A DNA stretch of 64,000 nt from assembly GCF_900119915.1 (NCBI RefSeq), contig NZ_LT635455.1, forward strand, positions 372,001 through 436,000, given 5' to 3'. Both the position numbers and the translations under genes were made by a program. This DNA is from Olsenella timonensis (GTDB lineage: Bacteria; Actinomycetota; Coriobacteriia; Coriobacteriales; Atopobiaceae). The notes under the pieces are model-generated. The model was not told the origin of the DNA. It searched no databases and was given only the letters and a program-made list of their open reading frames with translations. This document shows, in pieces, positions 51,440-59,104 of the stretch (its first letter is position 1; the number at the start of each line of letters is the position of its first letter).

Positions 51440-52467
51440 CCGACATGAACCTCAACCGTCGCCAGTTCCTCGCCGCCTGCGGCGGCATCTCCGCCACCGC
51501 GGCCCTCGCCGCCTGCGGCGGCCAGACGGGCGCCGAGGACGACGCCTCCGGCGACGCCGCGGACCTCACGCACGTCTCGTTCGTGCTCGACTACACGCCC
51601 AACACCAACCACACGGGCCTCTACGTTGCCCTCGACCAGGGCTACTTCGCCGACGAGGGTCTCGAGGTCGAGGTCGTCCAGCCGCCCGAGGACGGCGCAG
51701 ACGCGCTGATCGGCGCCGGCGGGGCGGACATGGGCATCTCCTACCAGGACTACATCGCCAACAACCTCGCCTCCGACCAGCCGATGCCCTACTCCGCGGT
51801 GGCGGCCGTGATCCAGCACAACACCTCCGGCATCATGAGCCGCGCCGAGGACGGCATCACGCACCCCGCCGCCATGGAGGGCCACACCTACGCCACCTGG
51901 AACATGCCGGTCGAGCAGGCCACGGTTCGCCAGTGCGTCGAGAAGGACGGCGGAAGCTGGGACAACGTCGAGCTCGTCCCCTATGAGACCGACGACGACG
52001 TTGCGGGCCTGCGCGCCAACATGTACGACACCGTCTGGGTCTACGAGGCCTGGGCCGTCCAGAGCGCGATCGTGCAGGGCGTTGACGTCAACTACTTCTC
52101 GTTCATCTCGGTCGACCCGGTCTTTGACTACTACACGCCGGTCATCGCCGCCAACGACGACTTCGCCAAGGAGAACCCCGACGTCGTGAGGGCCTTCCTG
52201 CGCGCGGTCAAGAGGGGCTACGAGTACGCCGTCGAGAACCCCGACGAGGCCGCCGACATCCTCTGCGCCGCGGTGCCCGAGCTCGACGCCGATCTCGTCC
52301 GCCAGAGCCAGACCTATCTCGCCGACCAGTACGTCGCCGATGCCGAGAGCTGGGGGGTCATCGACCCGGACCGCTGGGCCGCCTTCTACGGCTGGCTGAA
52401 CGACAACCAGCTTCTCGAGAACCAGATCGACGTCAACGCCGGCTACGACCTCTCCTACCTGGAGTAG
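51436..52467 (+). CDS. thiY: NMT1/THI5-like substrate-binding lipoprotein (ThiY)
   Basis: Extracellular binder for a pyrimidine thiamine precursor, 343 aa. The N-terminus NLNRRQFLAACGGISATAAL shows a twin-arginine-like motif followed by LAACGG, giving a probable lipidated cysteine near 30. The mature part starts TLDYTPNTNH-like (VSFVLDYTPNTNHTGLYVAL), the signature of NMT1/ThiY proteins. It overlaps the permease gene by 4 bp (ATGA) and the ATPase gene follows after three bases. Pyrimidine specificity is inferred from family and riboswitch. Confidence 0.9.
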   Translation: MTDMNLNRRQFLAACGGISATAALAACGGQTGAEDDASGDAADLTHVSFVLDYTPNTNHTGLYVALDQGYFADEGLEVEVVQPPEDGADALIGAGGADMGISYQDYIANNLASDQPMPYSAVAAVIQHNTSGIMSRAEDGITHPAAMEGHTYATWNMPVEQATVRQCVEKDGGSWDNVELVPYETDDDVAGLRANMYDTVWVYEAWAVQSAIVQGVDVNYFSFISVDPVFDYYTPVIAANDDFAKENPDVVRAFLRAVKRGYEYAVENPDEAADILCAAVPELDADLVRQSQTYLADQYVADAESWGVIDPDRWAAFYGWLNDNQLLENQIDVNAGYDLSYLE

Positions 52468-52470
52468 CGC

Positions 52471-53349
52471 ATGGCGCAGGGCGAGAAGAACGCGAGGGCA
52501 GTCCGCGGGACGAGGGGTCCCGCCGCGAGTTCCGCAGCCGCGCCCTTTGCGGCGAGGACTGTTCGAAGCGCCGGGGCCCCTCGTCCCGCGGGCGGGCAGG
52601 TGGCGGCGCTCGAGGCGCAGGCCCTCACGCTCTCCTGGGACGGCGAGCACGTCGTCGTCCGGGACGTTGACGTGACCGTGGCCCCCGGTGAGGTCTGCTG
52701 CCTCGTCGGGCGCTCAGGCTGCGGCAAGACCACGATCCTGCACGCCCTCGCCGGCCTCACGACGCCGCTGTCCGGTCGCGTCCTCCTGCATGGGGAGGAC
52801 GTGACCGGGAGCCCGGGGCGCGTGAGCTACATGCTTCAGAAGGACCTGCTGCTGCCGAGCCGCCGCATCATCGACAACGTGTGCCTGCCGCTCGTGCTCG
52901 CGGGCATGAGGAAGGCCGACGCCCGCGCCAAGGCGGCCCCGCTCTTCGAGCGCTTCGGCCTCGCGGGGTGCGAGCTCAAGTGGCCGGGCGAGCTCTCCGG
53001 CGGCATGCGCCAGCGCGCCGCCTTCCTGCGCACCTACCTCATGGGTGCGGACGTGACACTGCTCGACGAGCCCTTCTCGGCACTCGACGCGCTCACGCGC
53101 ACCGACGTGCGCCGCTGGTTCGTGGACGTGGCGGCGGAGCTCGGGCTCTCCGCGCTCGTGATCACCCATGACGTTGACGAGGCCGTCTCCATGGCGAGTC
53201 GCATCTACGTGCTCGCGGGCGCGCCGGCGGCGGGGGAGCCCAGCCATGTGGCGGGCATCGTCCGCGTGAGGCGCGTCGCAAGCGAGAGCTTCGAGCTCAC
53301 CGACGAGTACCTTGCCGCAAAGCGCGAGGTCATGGCGCTGCTGGGGTAG
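52471..53349 (+). CDS. thiZ: ABC transporter ATP-binding protein, thiamine-precursor type (ThiZ)
   Basis: Energises the importer; 292 aa. Walker A GRSGCGKTT, signature LSGGMRQRAAF and Walker B VTLLDEPFSALD are intact, with the H-loop in VITHDVDEA. The first 43 residues are an abnormal Ala/Arg/Pro-rich extension: residues about 11-41 are encoded by a palindromic repeat (52502-52592) also found at 8523-8615. The conserved fold begins near VAALEAQALTLSW. Either the extension is translated, or translation starts at a GTG after the repeat. Confidence 0.9.
   Translation: MAQGEKNARAVRGTRGPAASSAAAPFAARTVRSAGAPRPAGGQVAALEAQALTLSWDGEHVVVRDVDVTVAPGEVCCLVGRSGCGKTTILHALAGLTTPLSGRVLLHGEDVTGSPGRVSYMLQKDLLLPSRRIIDNVCLPLVLAGMRKADARAKAAPLFERFGLAGCELKWPGELSGGMRQRAAFLRTYLMGADVTLLDEPFSALDALTRTDVRRWFVDVAAELGLSALVITHDVDEAVSMASRIYVLAGAPAAGEPSHVAGIVRVRRVASESFELTDEYLAAKREVMALLG
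52502..52592. repeat. Palindromic repeat, family C, copy 2, inside thiZ
   Basis: Arms 52502-52521 and 52573-52592 pair (TCCGCGGGACGAGGGGTCCC and complement, a few mismatches). The interior contains CCGCGAGTTCCGCAGCCGCG, matching the family C copy at 8523-8615 at 19 of 20 positions, while the outer arm sequence differs between copies but stays self-complementary. Confidence 0.75.
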
Positions 53350-53395
53350 GCCGTCGCGGGTTGTGCCCCCGCTGACCCGTAGACTTGCACCAAGA

Positions 53396-53465
53396 GGCCG
53401 CCCCACGACCTTCTAAGCAGGGTCTTCCGCGAAGCGCAGTCCTGCGTGAAGGTCGTGGGGCGGCC
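53396..53465. terminator. Large palindrome between convergent thiZ and aminopeptidase
   Basis: A perfect 18-bp inverted repeat (GGCCGCCCCACGACCTTC at 53396-53413; complement at 53448-53465) encloses a 34-nt loop with a smaller GCAGG/CCTGC hairpin. It probably terminates both genes but is longer than usual and looks like the other dispersed palindromes. Confidence 0.6.
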
Positions 53466-53487
53466 GTCAGTGCGGTCAGGCCGTGCC

Positions 53488-54897
53488 CTACGCCAGCTTG
53501 AGGAACTCCTTGTAGCCGCGGTAGGCCTCGTAGACGTCGGCCTTGCTCGTGGCCTCCCACGGCGCGTGCATGGAGAGCACCGGCACGCCGCAGTCGATCA
53601 CGTTCATGCCGTAGGTGGCCAGGATGTAGGCGATCGTGCCGCCGCCGCCCGCGTCGACCTTGCCGAGCTCGGCGGTCTGGAAGTGCACCCCGCCCTCGTC
53701 CATCACGCGACGGATGGTGGCCACGTACTCGGCGTCCGCGTCGTTGGACCCGGACTTGCCGCGGCTTCCCGTGTACTTGTTGAACGCGAGGCCGTGGCCC
53801 AGGTACGCCGAGTTCTTCGGCTCAAAGACGCTCGCGAACGTGGGGTCGAAGCCCGCGGAGACGTCACTCGAGAGCATGTTGGACGCGGCGAGGCAGCGGC
53901 GCAGCGCGAGCGGGCCGCCCTGGCCGGCGAGCTCGAGCACCTCCGCCATGGTGTCCTCGAAGAAGTGGCTCGTCATGCCGGTTGCGCCCACCGAGCCGAT
54001 CTCCTCCTTGTCGACGAGCAGGGTGACGGCCGTGCGCGCGGGCGCCTCGGCGTCGAGCTGCGCCACGAGGCTCGTGTAGGCGCAGGAGCGGTCGTCCTGG
54101 CCGTAGCCGAGGATCATCGAGCGGTCCAGGCCCAGGTCGCGGGCAGCGCCGGCGGGCACGACCTCCAGCTCGGCGGAGAGCAGGTCCTCCTCCTCGATGC
54201 CGAGGGTCTCGCGCAGGATGGCGAGCACGCCCGTCTTGACCGGGCTCTTCTCGGCGTCCTCGTCCTTCTCGGCCGCGGCCTCGTCGACCACGACCGGGCG
54301 GTTGCCGATCAGGACGTCGAGCATCTCCCCGTCGATGACCTCGGAGGCCTTCTTGCCCATCTGCTGCGACCCGAGGTGGGGGAGCAGGTCGGTCACACAG
54401 AAGACCGGGTCGTCCTCGTCCTCGCCGATCACGACGGGGACGACGGAGCCGTCCTTCAGTGCCACGACGCCGTGGATGGCGAGCGGCATGGTGACCCACT
54501 GGTACTTCTTGATGCCGCCGTAGTAGTGCGTGTCGAGCGTGGCGAGCTCGTTCTTCTCCTCGAGCGGATCCTGCTTGACGTCGAGGCGCGGCGAGTCGAT
54601 GTGCGCGCCGAGGATGTTGACGCCGCGCTCGAGCGGCTCGGTCCCCAGCTGCAGCAGCATGAGGCTCTTGCCGCGGTTGACGGCGTAGACCTTGTCGCCG
54701 GGCACGAGGGGCTCGCCGGACTCGATGCGGCTCGCCAGGCTCGCGTAGCCGGCCTCCTCGGCCATGGTCACGGCGGCGGCGCAGCACTCGCGCTCGGTCT
54801 TGTTGTCGGAGATGAAGGCCTTGTAGCCCTCGCAGAGGTAGTGCAGCTCGTCAAGCTGCTCGGGGGTGTAGTCCTTCCAGGCGTTCGGACGCTCCAT
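53488..54897 (-). CDS. M18 family aspartyl aminopeptidase
   Basis: Dinuclear-zinc aminopeptidase preferring N-terminal Asp/Glu, cytoplasmic. It is 469 aa from MERPNAWKDYTPEQL at 54897; the extension to 54942 has no ribosome site. Metal and catalytic motifs are GAHIDSPRLD (His), GYGQDDRSCAY (bridging Asp region), DKEEIGSVGATG (Glu-Glu) and LSMHAPWEATSK (C-terminal His). A Glu/Asp/Lys-rich insert (EAAAEKDEDAEKSP) lies near residue 200. It stands alone. Confidence 0.93.
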   Translation of the reverse strand: MERPNAWKDYTPEQLDELHYLCEGYKAFISDNKTERECCAAAVTMAEEAGYASLASRIESGEPLVPGDKVYAVNRGKSLMLLQLGTEPLERGVNILGAHIDSPRLDVKQDPLEEKNELATLDTHYYGGIKKYQWVTMPLAIHGVVALKDGSVVPVVIGEDEDDPVFCVTDLLPHLGSQQMGKKASEVIDGEMLDVLIGNRPVVVDEAAAEKDEDAEKSPVKTGVLAILRETLGIEEEDLLSAELEVVPAGAARDLGLDRSMILGYGQDDRSCAYTSLVAQLDAEAPARTAVTLLVDKEEIGSVGATGMTSHFFEDTMAEVLELAGQGGPLALRRCLAASNMLSSDVSAGFDPTFASVFEPKNSAYLGHGLAFNKYTGSRGKSGSNDADAEYVATIRRVMDEGGVHFQTAELGKVDAGGGGTIAYILATYGMNVIDCGVPVLSMHAPWEATSKADVYEAYRGYKEFLKLA

Positions 54898-54977
54898 GCG
54901 GCTCCCTTCTCGTGCGGCTGTGTCGCAGAAGATTCTACCCACTCGCGTGGCGGGCGAGAAGGACGAGCGGCAGCGGG

Positions 54978-55781
54978 CTAGCTCGTGGGCGCGGCGTCGG
55001 CGCCCGGGTCGGACGGGGCGGCGCCGTCGTCGGTCGTGGGCGGGGTCGTGGTGGTCGAGTCGCCGGCGTCCGGAGAGGTGGCGTCCCCCTGCGCGTCAGA
55101 GGCGTCGTCGGTCGGAGAGGACGCGTCGTCGTCCTCGCTGGGGGTCGTCGGCGCTTGCGTCGCGTCGTCTGCGGAGTCGCCCTGCTGCGCGTCCCCGTCG
55201 TCGGTCGTGCCCGAGGGCTCCGCCTCCGGCTTGGCCGGCTGCGTGTCCGAGGACCCCTGCCCCGCCGACGAGTCCGCCCCCTGCTCCTCGACGGCCGGCG
55301 TGCTCGTCTGCGGCTTGGTGCCGATGCCCGCGCCCTGCGTCGCCAGGCTCACCACGAGCGCGGAGGCCAGGACGGCAGCGACGCCGACGCCCAGGGCGAC
55401 GAGCGCCACGCGCCTGCGGAGGCGTGCCTGCGCCCGCTCGTGGGCGGCGTCGCGCACCTCGGGCGGGGCGATCGGCGTTCCGGACGCGGCGACCTCCTCG
55501 ACGCGGGCCCGGCCCGAGACCGAGCCGACGGCACGGGTCTGGTCCGCGGCGTCCTCCCCGAGGCCGCGGATCTTCTCGGCGGAGCGGGAGAGCAGGTTGC
55601 GATAGAGCTGCGTGGCGACCGTCGACGCCACGGCGCCGACGACGGCGCCGATGATCGATCCCGCGACGCCGATCTGCGACGAGAGCGCGAAGGACGTGGC
55701 GGCGGCGAGCGCCGTCGCGAGTATCTGAGAGACGGAGATGTCCCCGAGGACGCCTGCGGACGCCCCGCTTTTCTCGGCCAT
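54978..55781 (-). CDS. Hypothetical membrane protein with acidic low-complexity tail
   Basis: A 267-aa protein starting MAEKSGASAGVLGDIS (AAGGGAG upstream of 55781). It has a weakly hydrophobic Gly/Ala-rich segment near residues 20-55 (VAGSIIGAVVGAVASTVATQ), a basic region, one clear transmembrane helix (VALVALGVGVAAVLASALVV, about 130-150) and then about 115 residues rich in Asp, Ser, Thr, Pro and Glu, probably outside the cell. I do not recognise the family; it may be an envelope-exposed protein. Confidence 0.7.
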   Translation of the reverse strand: MAEKSGASAGVLGDISVSQILATALAAATSFALSSQIGVAGSIIGAVVGAVASTVATQLYRNLLSRSAEKIRGLGEDAADQTRAVGSVSGRARVEEVAASGTPIAPPEVRDAAHERAQARLRRRVALVALGVGVAAVLASALVVSLATQGAGIGTKPQTSTPAVEEQGADSSAGQGSSDTQPAKPEAEPSGTTDDGDAQQGDSADDATQAPTTPSEDDDASSPTDDASDAQGDATSPDAGDSTTTTPPTTDDGAAPSDPGADAAPTS

Positions 55782-55977
55782 GTCGCTCCCTTCCTGAACG
55801 TCCCTGCCCCTCAACCGTACCCGTCGCGGGCGCGTGCGCGCGCAGCGGCGCCAAAGGACACGAAGACCTTACAACCTGCCCGAAAAAGCCGGTCGCGCGC
55901 ACGGCAGACGGGCGGTCGACGGGGTAGAATAGGGGCGGTTCTGTCCTTTACGTGTTTATCAACGTATGGAGGTCAAC

Positions 55978-56850
55978 ATGCTCGTCAACGCTACTGCCAT
56001 GCTCAGGGCCGCCGAGAAGGGCCACTATGCCGTCGGCGCGTTCAACACCAACAACCTCGAGTGGGCGTCCTCGATCCTCGACGCCGCCGAGGAGCTGCAG
56101 TCCCCGGTCATCATCCAGTGCACCTCCGGCGCCGCCAAGTGGCAGATCAGCTACAAGGTCGTCGCCGACATCGTGAAGCAGCTCGTCGAGGACAAGAACA
56201 TCACCGTGCCCGTGGCGCTGCACCTCGACCACGGCACCTACGAGGACGTCTTCAAGTGCATCGAGGCCGGCTTCACCTCCGTCATGTACGACGGCTCCCA
56301 CGAGGAGACCTTCGACCTCAACCTCAAGCGCACCGAGGAGGTCGTCAAGGCCGCGCACGCCAAGGGCATCTCCGTCGAGGCCGAGGTGGGCGGCATCGGC
56401 GGCGTCGAGGACGGCGTCGCCTCCAACGGCGAGCTCGCCGACCCCGAGCAGTGCAAGGCCATCGCCGACCTGGGCGTCGACTTCCTCGCCTGCGGCATCG
56501 GCAACATCCACGGCATCTACCCCGAGAACTGGGCCGGCCTCTCCTTCGAGCGCCTCGGTGAGATCAAGGCCCTGACCGGCGATCTGCCGCTCGTCCTGCA
56601 CGGCGGCACCGGCATCCCCGTCGAGCAGATCCAGAAGGCCATCTCCCTGGGCATCTCCAAGATCAACGTCAACACCGACCTCCAGGTCGTCTTTGCCGAG
56701 GCCACCCGCGCCTACATCGAGGCCGGCAAGGACCAGCAGGGCAAGGGCTACGACCCGCGCAAGCTCCTCAAGCCCGGCCGCGACGCCATCGTCGACCGCA
56801 CCAAGGAGCTCATCGTCGAGTTTGGCTCCGAGGGCAAGGGCTGGGCGTAG
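55978..56850 (+). CDS. fba: Class II fructose-bisphosphate aldolase
   Basis: Zinc-dependent aldolase of glycolysis/gluconeogenesis, splitting fructose-1,6-bisphosphate. It is 290 aa from ATG 55978, which has GGAGGTCAAC in front; an ATG at 55966 is in frame but precedes that ribosome site. VALHLDHGTYEDV supplies catalytic Asp84 and zinc His85; AEVGGIGGVEDG, GNIHGIYP (His) and VLHGGTGIP (His) are the other metal/phosphate motifs. The length is that of the Gram-positive FbaA/GatY-type subclass, so a tagatose-bisphosphate preference is possible. Highly biased codons suggest strong expression. Confidence 0.92.
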   Translation: MLVNATAMLRAAEKGHYAVGAFNTNNLEWASSILDAAEELQSPVIIQCTSGAAKWQISYKVVADIVKQLVEDKNITVPVALHLDHGTYEDVFKCIEAGFTSVMYDGSHEETFDLNLKRTEEVVKAAHAKGISVEAEVGGIGGVEDGVASNGELADPEQCKAIADLGVDFLACGIGNIHGIYPENWAGLSFERLGEIKALTGDLPLVLHGGTGIPVEQIQKAISLGISKINVNTDLQVVFAEATRAYIEAGKDQQGKGYDPRKLLKPGRDAIVDRTKELIVEFGSEGKGWA

Positions 56851-56879
56851 GCTCGCACCCGGCGCATCGCCGCACGACG

Positions 56880-56918
56880 ACGCCCGGTCCCGCAGCGCGC
56901 GGGGCCGGGCGTTTTTTT
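56880..56918 (+). terminator. Rho-independent terminator of fba
   Basis: ACGCCCGGTCCCGC / GCGGGGCCGGGCGT hairpin followed immediately by TTTTTTT, 30 bp after the aldolase stop. The most canonical terminator in the window. Confidence 0.92.
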
Positions 56919-56990
56919 GGCGTGGCATCGCACTCGAGTGGAGCAGGAAGGCGGGGCGGGCGAGAAGAACCGCCCGCCCGCGGCACGGCG

Positions 56991-57440
56991 CTACATCGGC
57001 CTGGCGGCGCACGGGGCGTCGTCGCCCGAGGCTGGGTCGCGCACGAGGTCGGCGAGGGTCTTGGAGTCCAGGTAGCCGGCCGTCACGCGACCGAGGTCGC
57101 GCCAGACGCCCACGGTGGGGCAGGTCCCCACCTGCGGGCAGATCTCCTCGTTGGTGCAGTCGAGGCAGCTCACCGGCGCGAGCGACCCCTCCGCGGCGCG
57201 CAGCAGCTCCCCGAGCGTGTAGTCCTCGGGCGCGCGCGTGAGCTTGTATCCGCCGCCCTTGCCGCGCTGGCTCTCCACGTACCCTGCCCTGTGCATGAGG
57301 GAGATGACCTGCTCGAGGTACTTGCGCGAGATGTGCTGGCGGCGCGCCACGTCGCCGAGCGAGACCCAGCCGTCGTGCGCGGCGAGGTCGGCCATCGCCC
57401 GCAGCGCGTACATCCCCTTGGTCGAGAACATCCCCGCCAT
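56991..57440 (-). CDS. Rrf2-family regulator (IscR-like)
   Basis: Winged-helix regulator of 149 aa at the end of the suf operon. MFSTKGMYALRAMADLAAH and the recognition region ISRKYLEQVISLMHRAGYV followed by SQRGKGGGYKL are Rrf2 signatures. Cys92, Cys95, Cys101 and Cys107 (CLDCTNEEICPQVGTC) are positioned like IscR's [2Fe-2S] ligands, so it probably senses Fe-S status and regulates the suf promoter. It begins four bases after sufU. Confidence 0.9.
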   Translation of the reverse strand: MAGMFSTKGMYALRAMADLAAHDGWVSLGDVARRQHISRKYLEQVISLMHRAGYVESQRGKGGGYKLTRAPEDYTLGELLRAAEGSLAPVSCLDCTNEEICPQVGTCPTVGVWRDLGRVTAGYLDSKTLADLVRDPASGDDAPCAARPM

Positions 57441-57444
57441 CGTG

Positions 57445-57879
57445 CTACTCCCTGGCCTCGAGCATCTCGTCGAGGGTGCGCCAGGCGAGCTCGGCGCACT
57501 TCACGCGTGCCGGCATGTGCGCTATGTCCCGCAGCAGCGTGCCGTCCTCGAGCGCCTCGAGCGCGGCCTCGTCGGTCTCCTCGCCGCGCACCATGCGCAT
57601 GAAGAGGGCGCAGAGCTCGCGTGCCTCCTCAGGCGTCTTGTCGATCATGAGGTCGCTCATGATGTCGGCGCTCGCCTGCGAGATGGCGCAGCCGTGCCCG
57701 GTGAAGGCGGCCTCCTCGATGGTGCCGTCGTCGGCGAAGCGCACGGAGAACGTGAGCTCGTCGCCGCAGGAGGGGTTGACGCCCTCGTGGCTGCAGTCGG
57801 CGTCCTCCATCTGGTACTTGTAGTCGGGGTGGGACACGTGGTCCATGAAGGCCGCGTTGTAGAGGTCAGTTGCTGCCAT
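57445..57879 (-). CDS. sufU: SufU, zinc-dependent sulfur-transfer partner of SufS
   Basis: A 144-aa SufU/IscU-fold protein. Ligand residues are Cys38 and Asp40 (NPSCGDEL), Cys64 (GHGCAISQAS) and Cys128 (KCAELAW), and the spacing between the second and third cysteines has the insertion typical of SufU as opposed to IscU. It accepts persulfide from SufS. Its start overlaps the sufS 3' end by 14 bp, so they are coupled. Confidence 0.94.
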   Translation of the reverse strand: MAATDLYNAAFMDHVSHPDYKYQMEDADCSHEGVNPSCGDELTFSVRFADDGTIEEAAFTGHGCAISQASADIMSDLMIDKTPEEARELCALFMRMVRGEETDEAALEALEDGTLLRDIAHMPARVKCAELAWRTLDEMLEARE

Positions 57880-59101
57880 GGAAGATCCCCCAGACCTGGG
57901 TCAGGCCGTCGACCAGGCGGTCGACGTCGCTCTTGTCGTTGTAGAAGGCCAGGCTCGCGCGACAGCAGGCGAGGTTCTCCACGCCGAGCCAGGCGAGCAG
58001 CGGCTGCGCGCAGTGATGGCCGGCGCGGATGCACACCCCGGAGGTGTCGAGGATGCTCGCCACGTCGTGCGGGTGGACGCCCCGCACGTTGAAGCTGATG
58101 ACGCCGTGGTGGCGGGCGGGGTCCTCGGGGCCGATGAGGTCGACGAAGCCCAGGTCCGCCATGCGCTCCATCGCGTACGCCACGAGCGCGCCCTCGCGCT
58201 CGGCCACGGCCTCGTAGCCCACGGCCTCGGTGAGGTAGGCGAGCCCCACGCCGGTGGCGTAGATTCCGGCGGCGTCCTGTGTGCCCGCCTCGAACTTCTC
58301 GGGCACGGGCGCCCAGGTGGCGTCCTGCTCGCGGACGGAGTCGATCATCTCGCCGCCGGTGAGCATCGGCGGCATCTGGTCCAGGAGCTCGCGGCGGCCC
58401 CAGAGTACGCCCACGCCCATCGGGCCGAGCGCCTTGTGGCCGGAGAACGCGAGGAAGTCTGCGCCCAGCTCGTCCACGCTCACGGGCAGGTGCGGGACGG
58501 ACTGCGCGGCGTCCACGACCATTACGGCGCCCACGGCGTGCGCGGCGTCCGCCAGCCTGCGGACGGGCAGCTCGCAGCCCATGACGTTGGAGACGTGCGC
58601 CGCCGCCACGATGCGCGTGTGCGGCCCGACCTTCTTGGCGATCTCCGCGTCGGTGAGGGTGCCGTCCTTCTCGGGATAGAGATAGACGAGGCGTGCGCCC
58701 GCAGCGCGGCAGGCCTCCTGCCACGGGATGAGGTTGGAGTGGTGCTCCATGATCGTGATCGCCACCTCGTCGCCGGGCCCGAGGACGAGGGGCGAGAAGG
58801 ACTTGGCCACGAGGTTCAGGCTCTCGCTCGTGTTGCGCGTGAAGACGACGTCGCGCGGGTCGGGGGCCGCGATCAGGCGGGCGGCGAGCTCGCGCGCGTG
58901 CCCCACGGCGGCCGTGGCCTCCACCGACAGGCCGTAGAGGCCGCGCAGCGGGTTGGCGTTCATCGTCTCGTAGAAGTGACGCTGCGCGTCGAGGACGCAC
59001 GCCGGGCGCTGCGCGGTAGCGGCGCTGTCAAGGAACGCGATGTCAGGGTGCGAGGCGAGCAGCGGGAAGTCGGCCTTGTACGGGTTCTGCCGGATGTCCA
59101 T
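57866..59101 (-). CDS. sufS: Cysteine desulfurase SufS
   Basis: PLP enzyme that removes sulfur from cysteine for Fe-S assembly, 411 aa. ITIMEHHSNLIPWQ, VDAAQSVPH and SGHKALGPMGVG (PLP Lys223) are group II desulfurase signatures; the persulfide cysteine is in ICIRAGHHCAQPLLA near the C-terminus. It starts three bases after the sufD stop and overlaps sufU. Order sufC-B-D-S-U is the Gram-positive arrangement. Confidence 0.95.
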   Translation of the reverse strand: MDIRQNPYKADFPLLASHPDIAFLDSAATAQRPACVLDAQRHFYETMNANPLRGLYGLSVEATAAVGHARELAARLIAAPDPRDVVFTRNTSESLNLVAKSFSPLVLGPGDEVAITIMEHHSNLIPWQEACRAAGARLVYLYPEKDGTLTDAEIAKKVGPHTRIVAAAHVSNVMGCELPVRRLADAAHAVGAVMVVDAAQSVPHLPVSVDELGADFLAFSGHKALGPMGVGVLWGRRELLDQMPPMLTGGEMIDSVREQDATWAPVPEKFEAGTQDAAGIYATGVGLAYLTEAVGYEAVAEREGALVAYAMERMADLGFVDLIGPEDPARHHGVISFNVRGVHPHDVASILDTSGVCIRAGHHCAQPLLAWLGVENLACCRASLAFYNDKSDVDRLVDGLTQVWGIFHGSN

Positions 59102-59104
59102 CTC

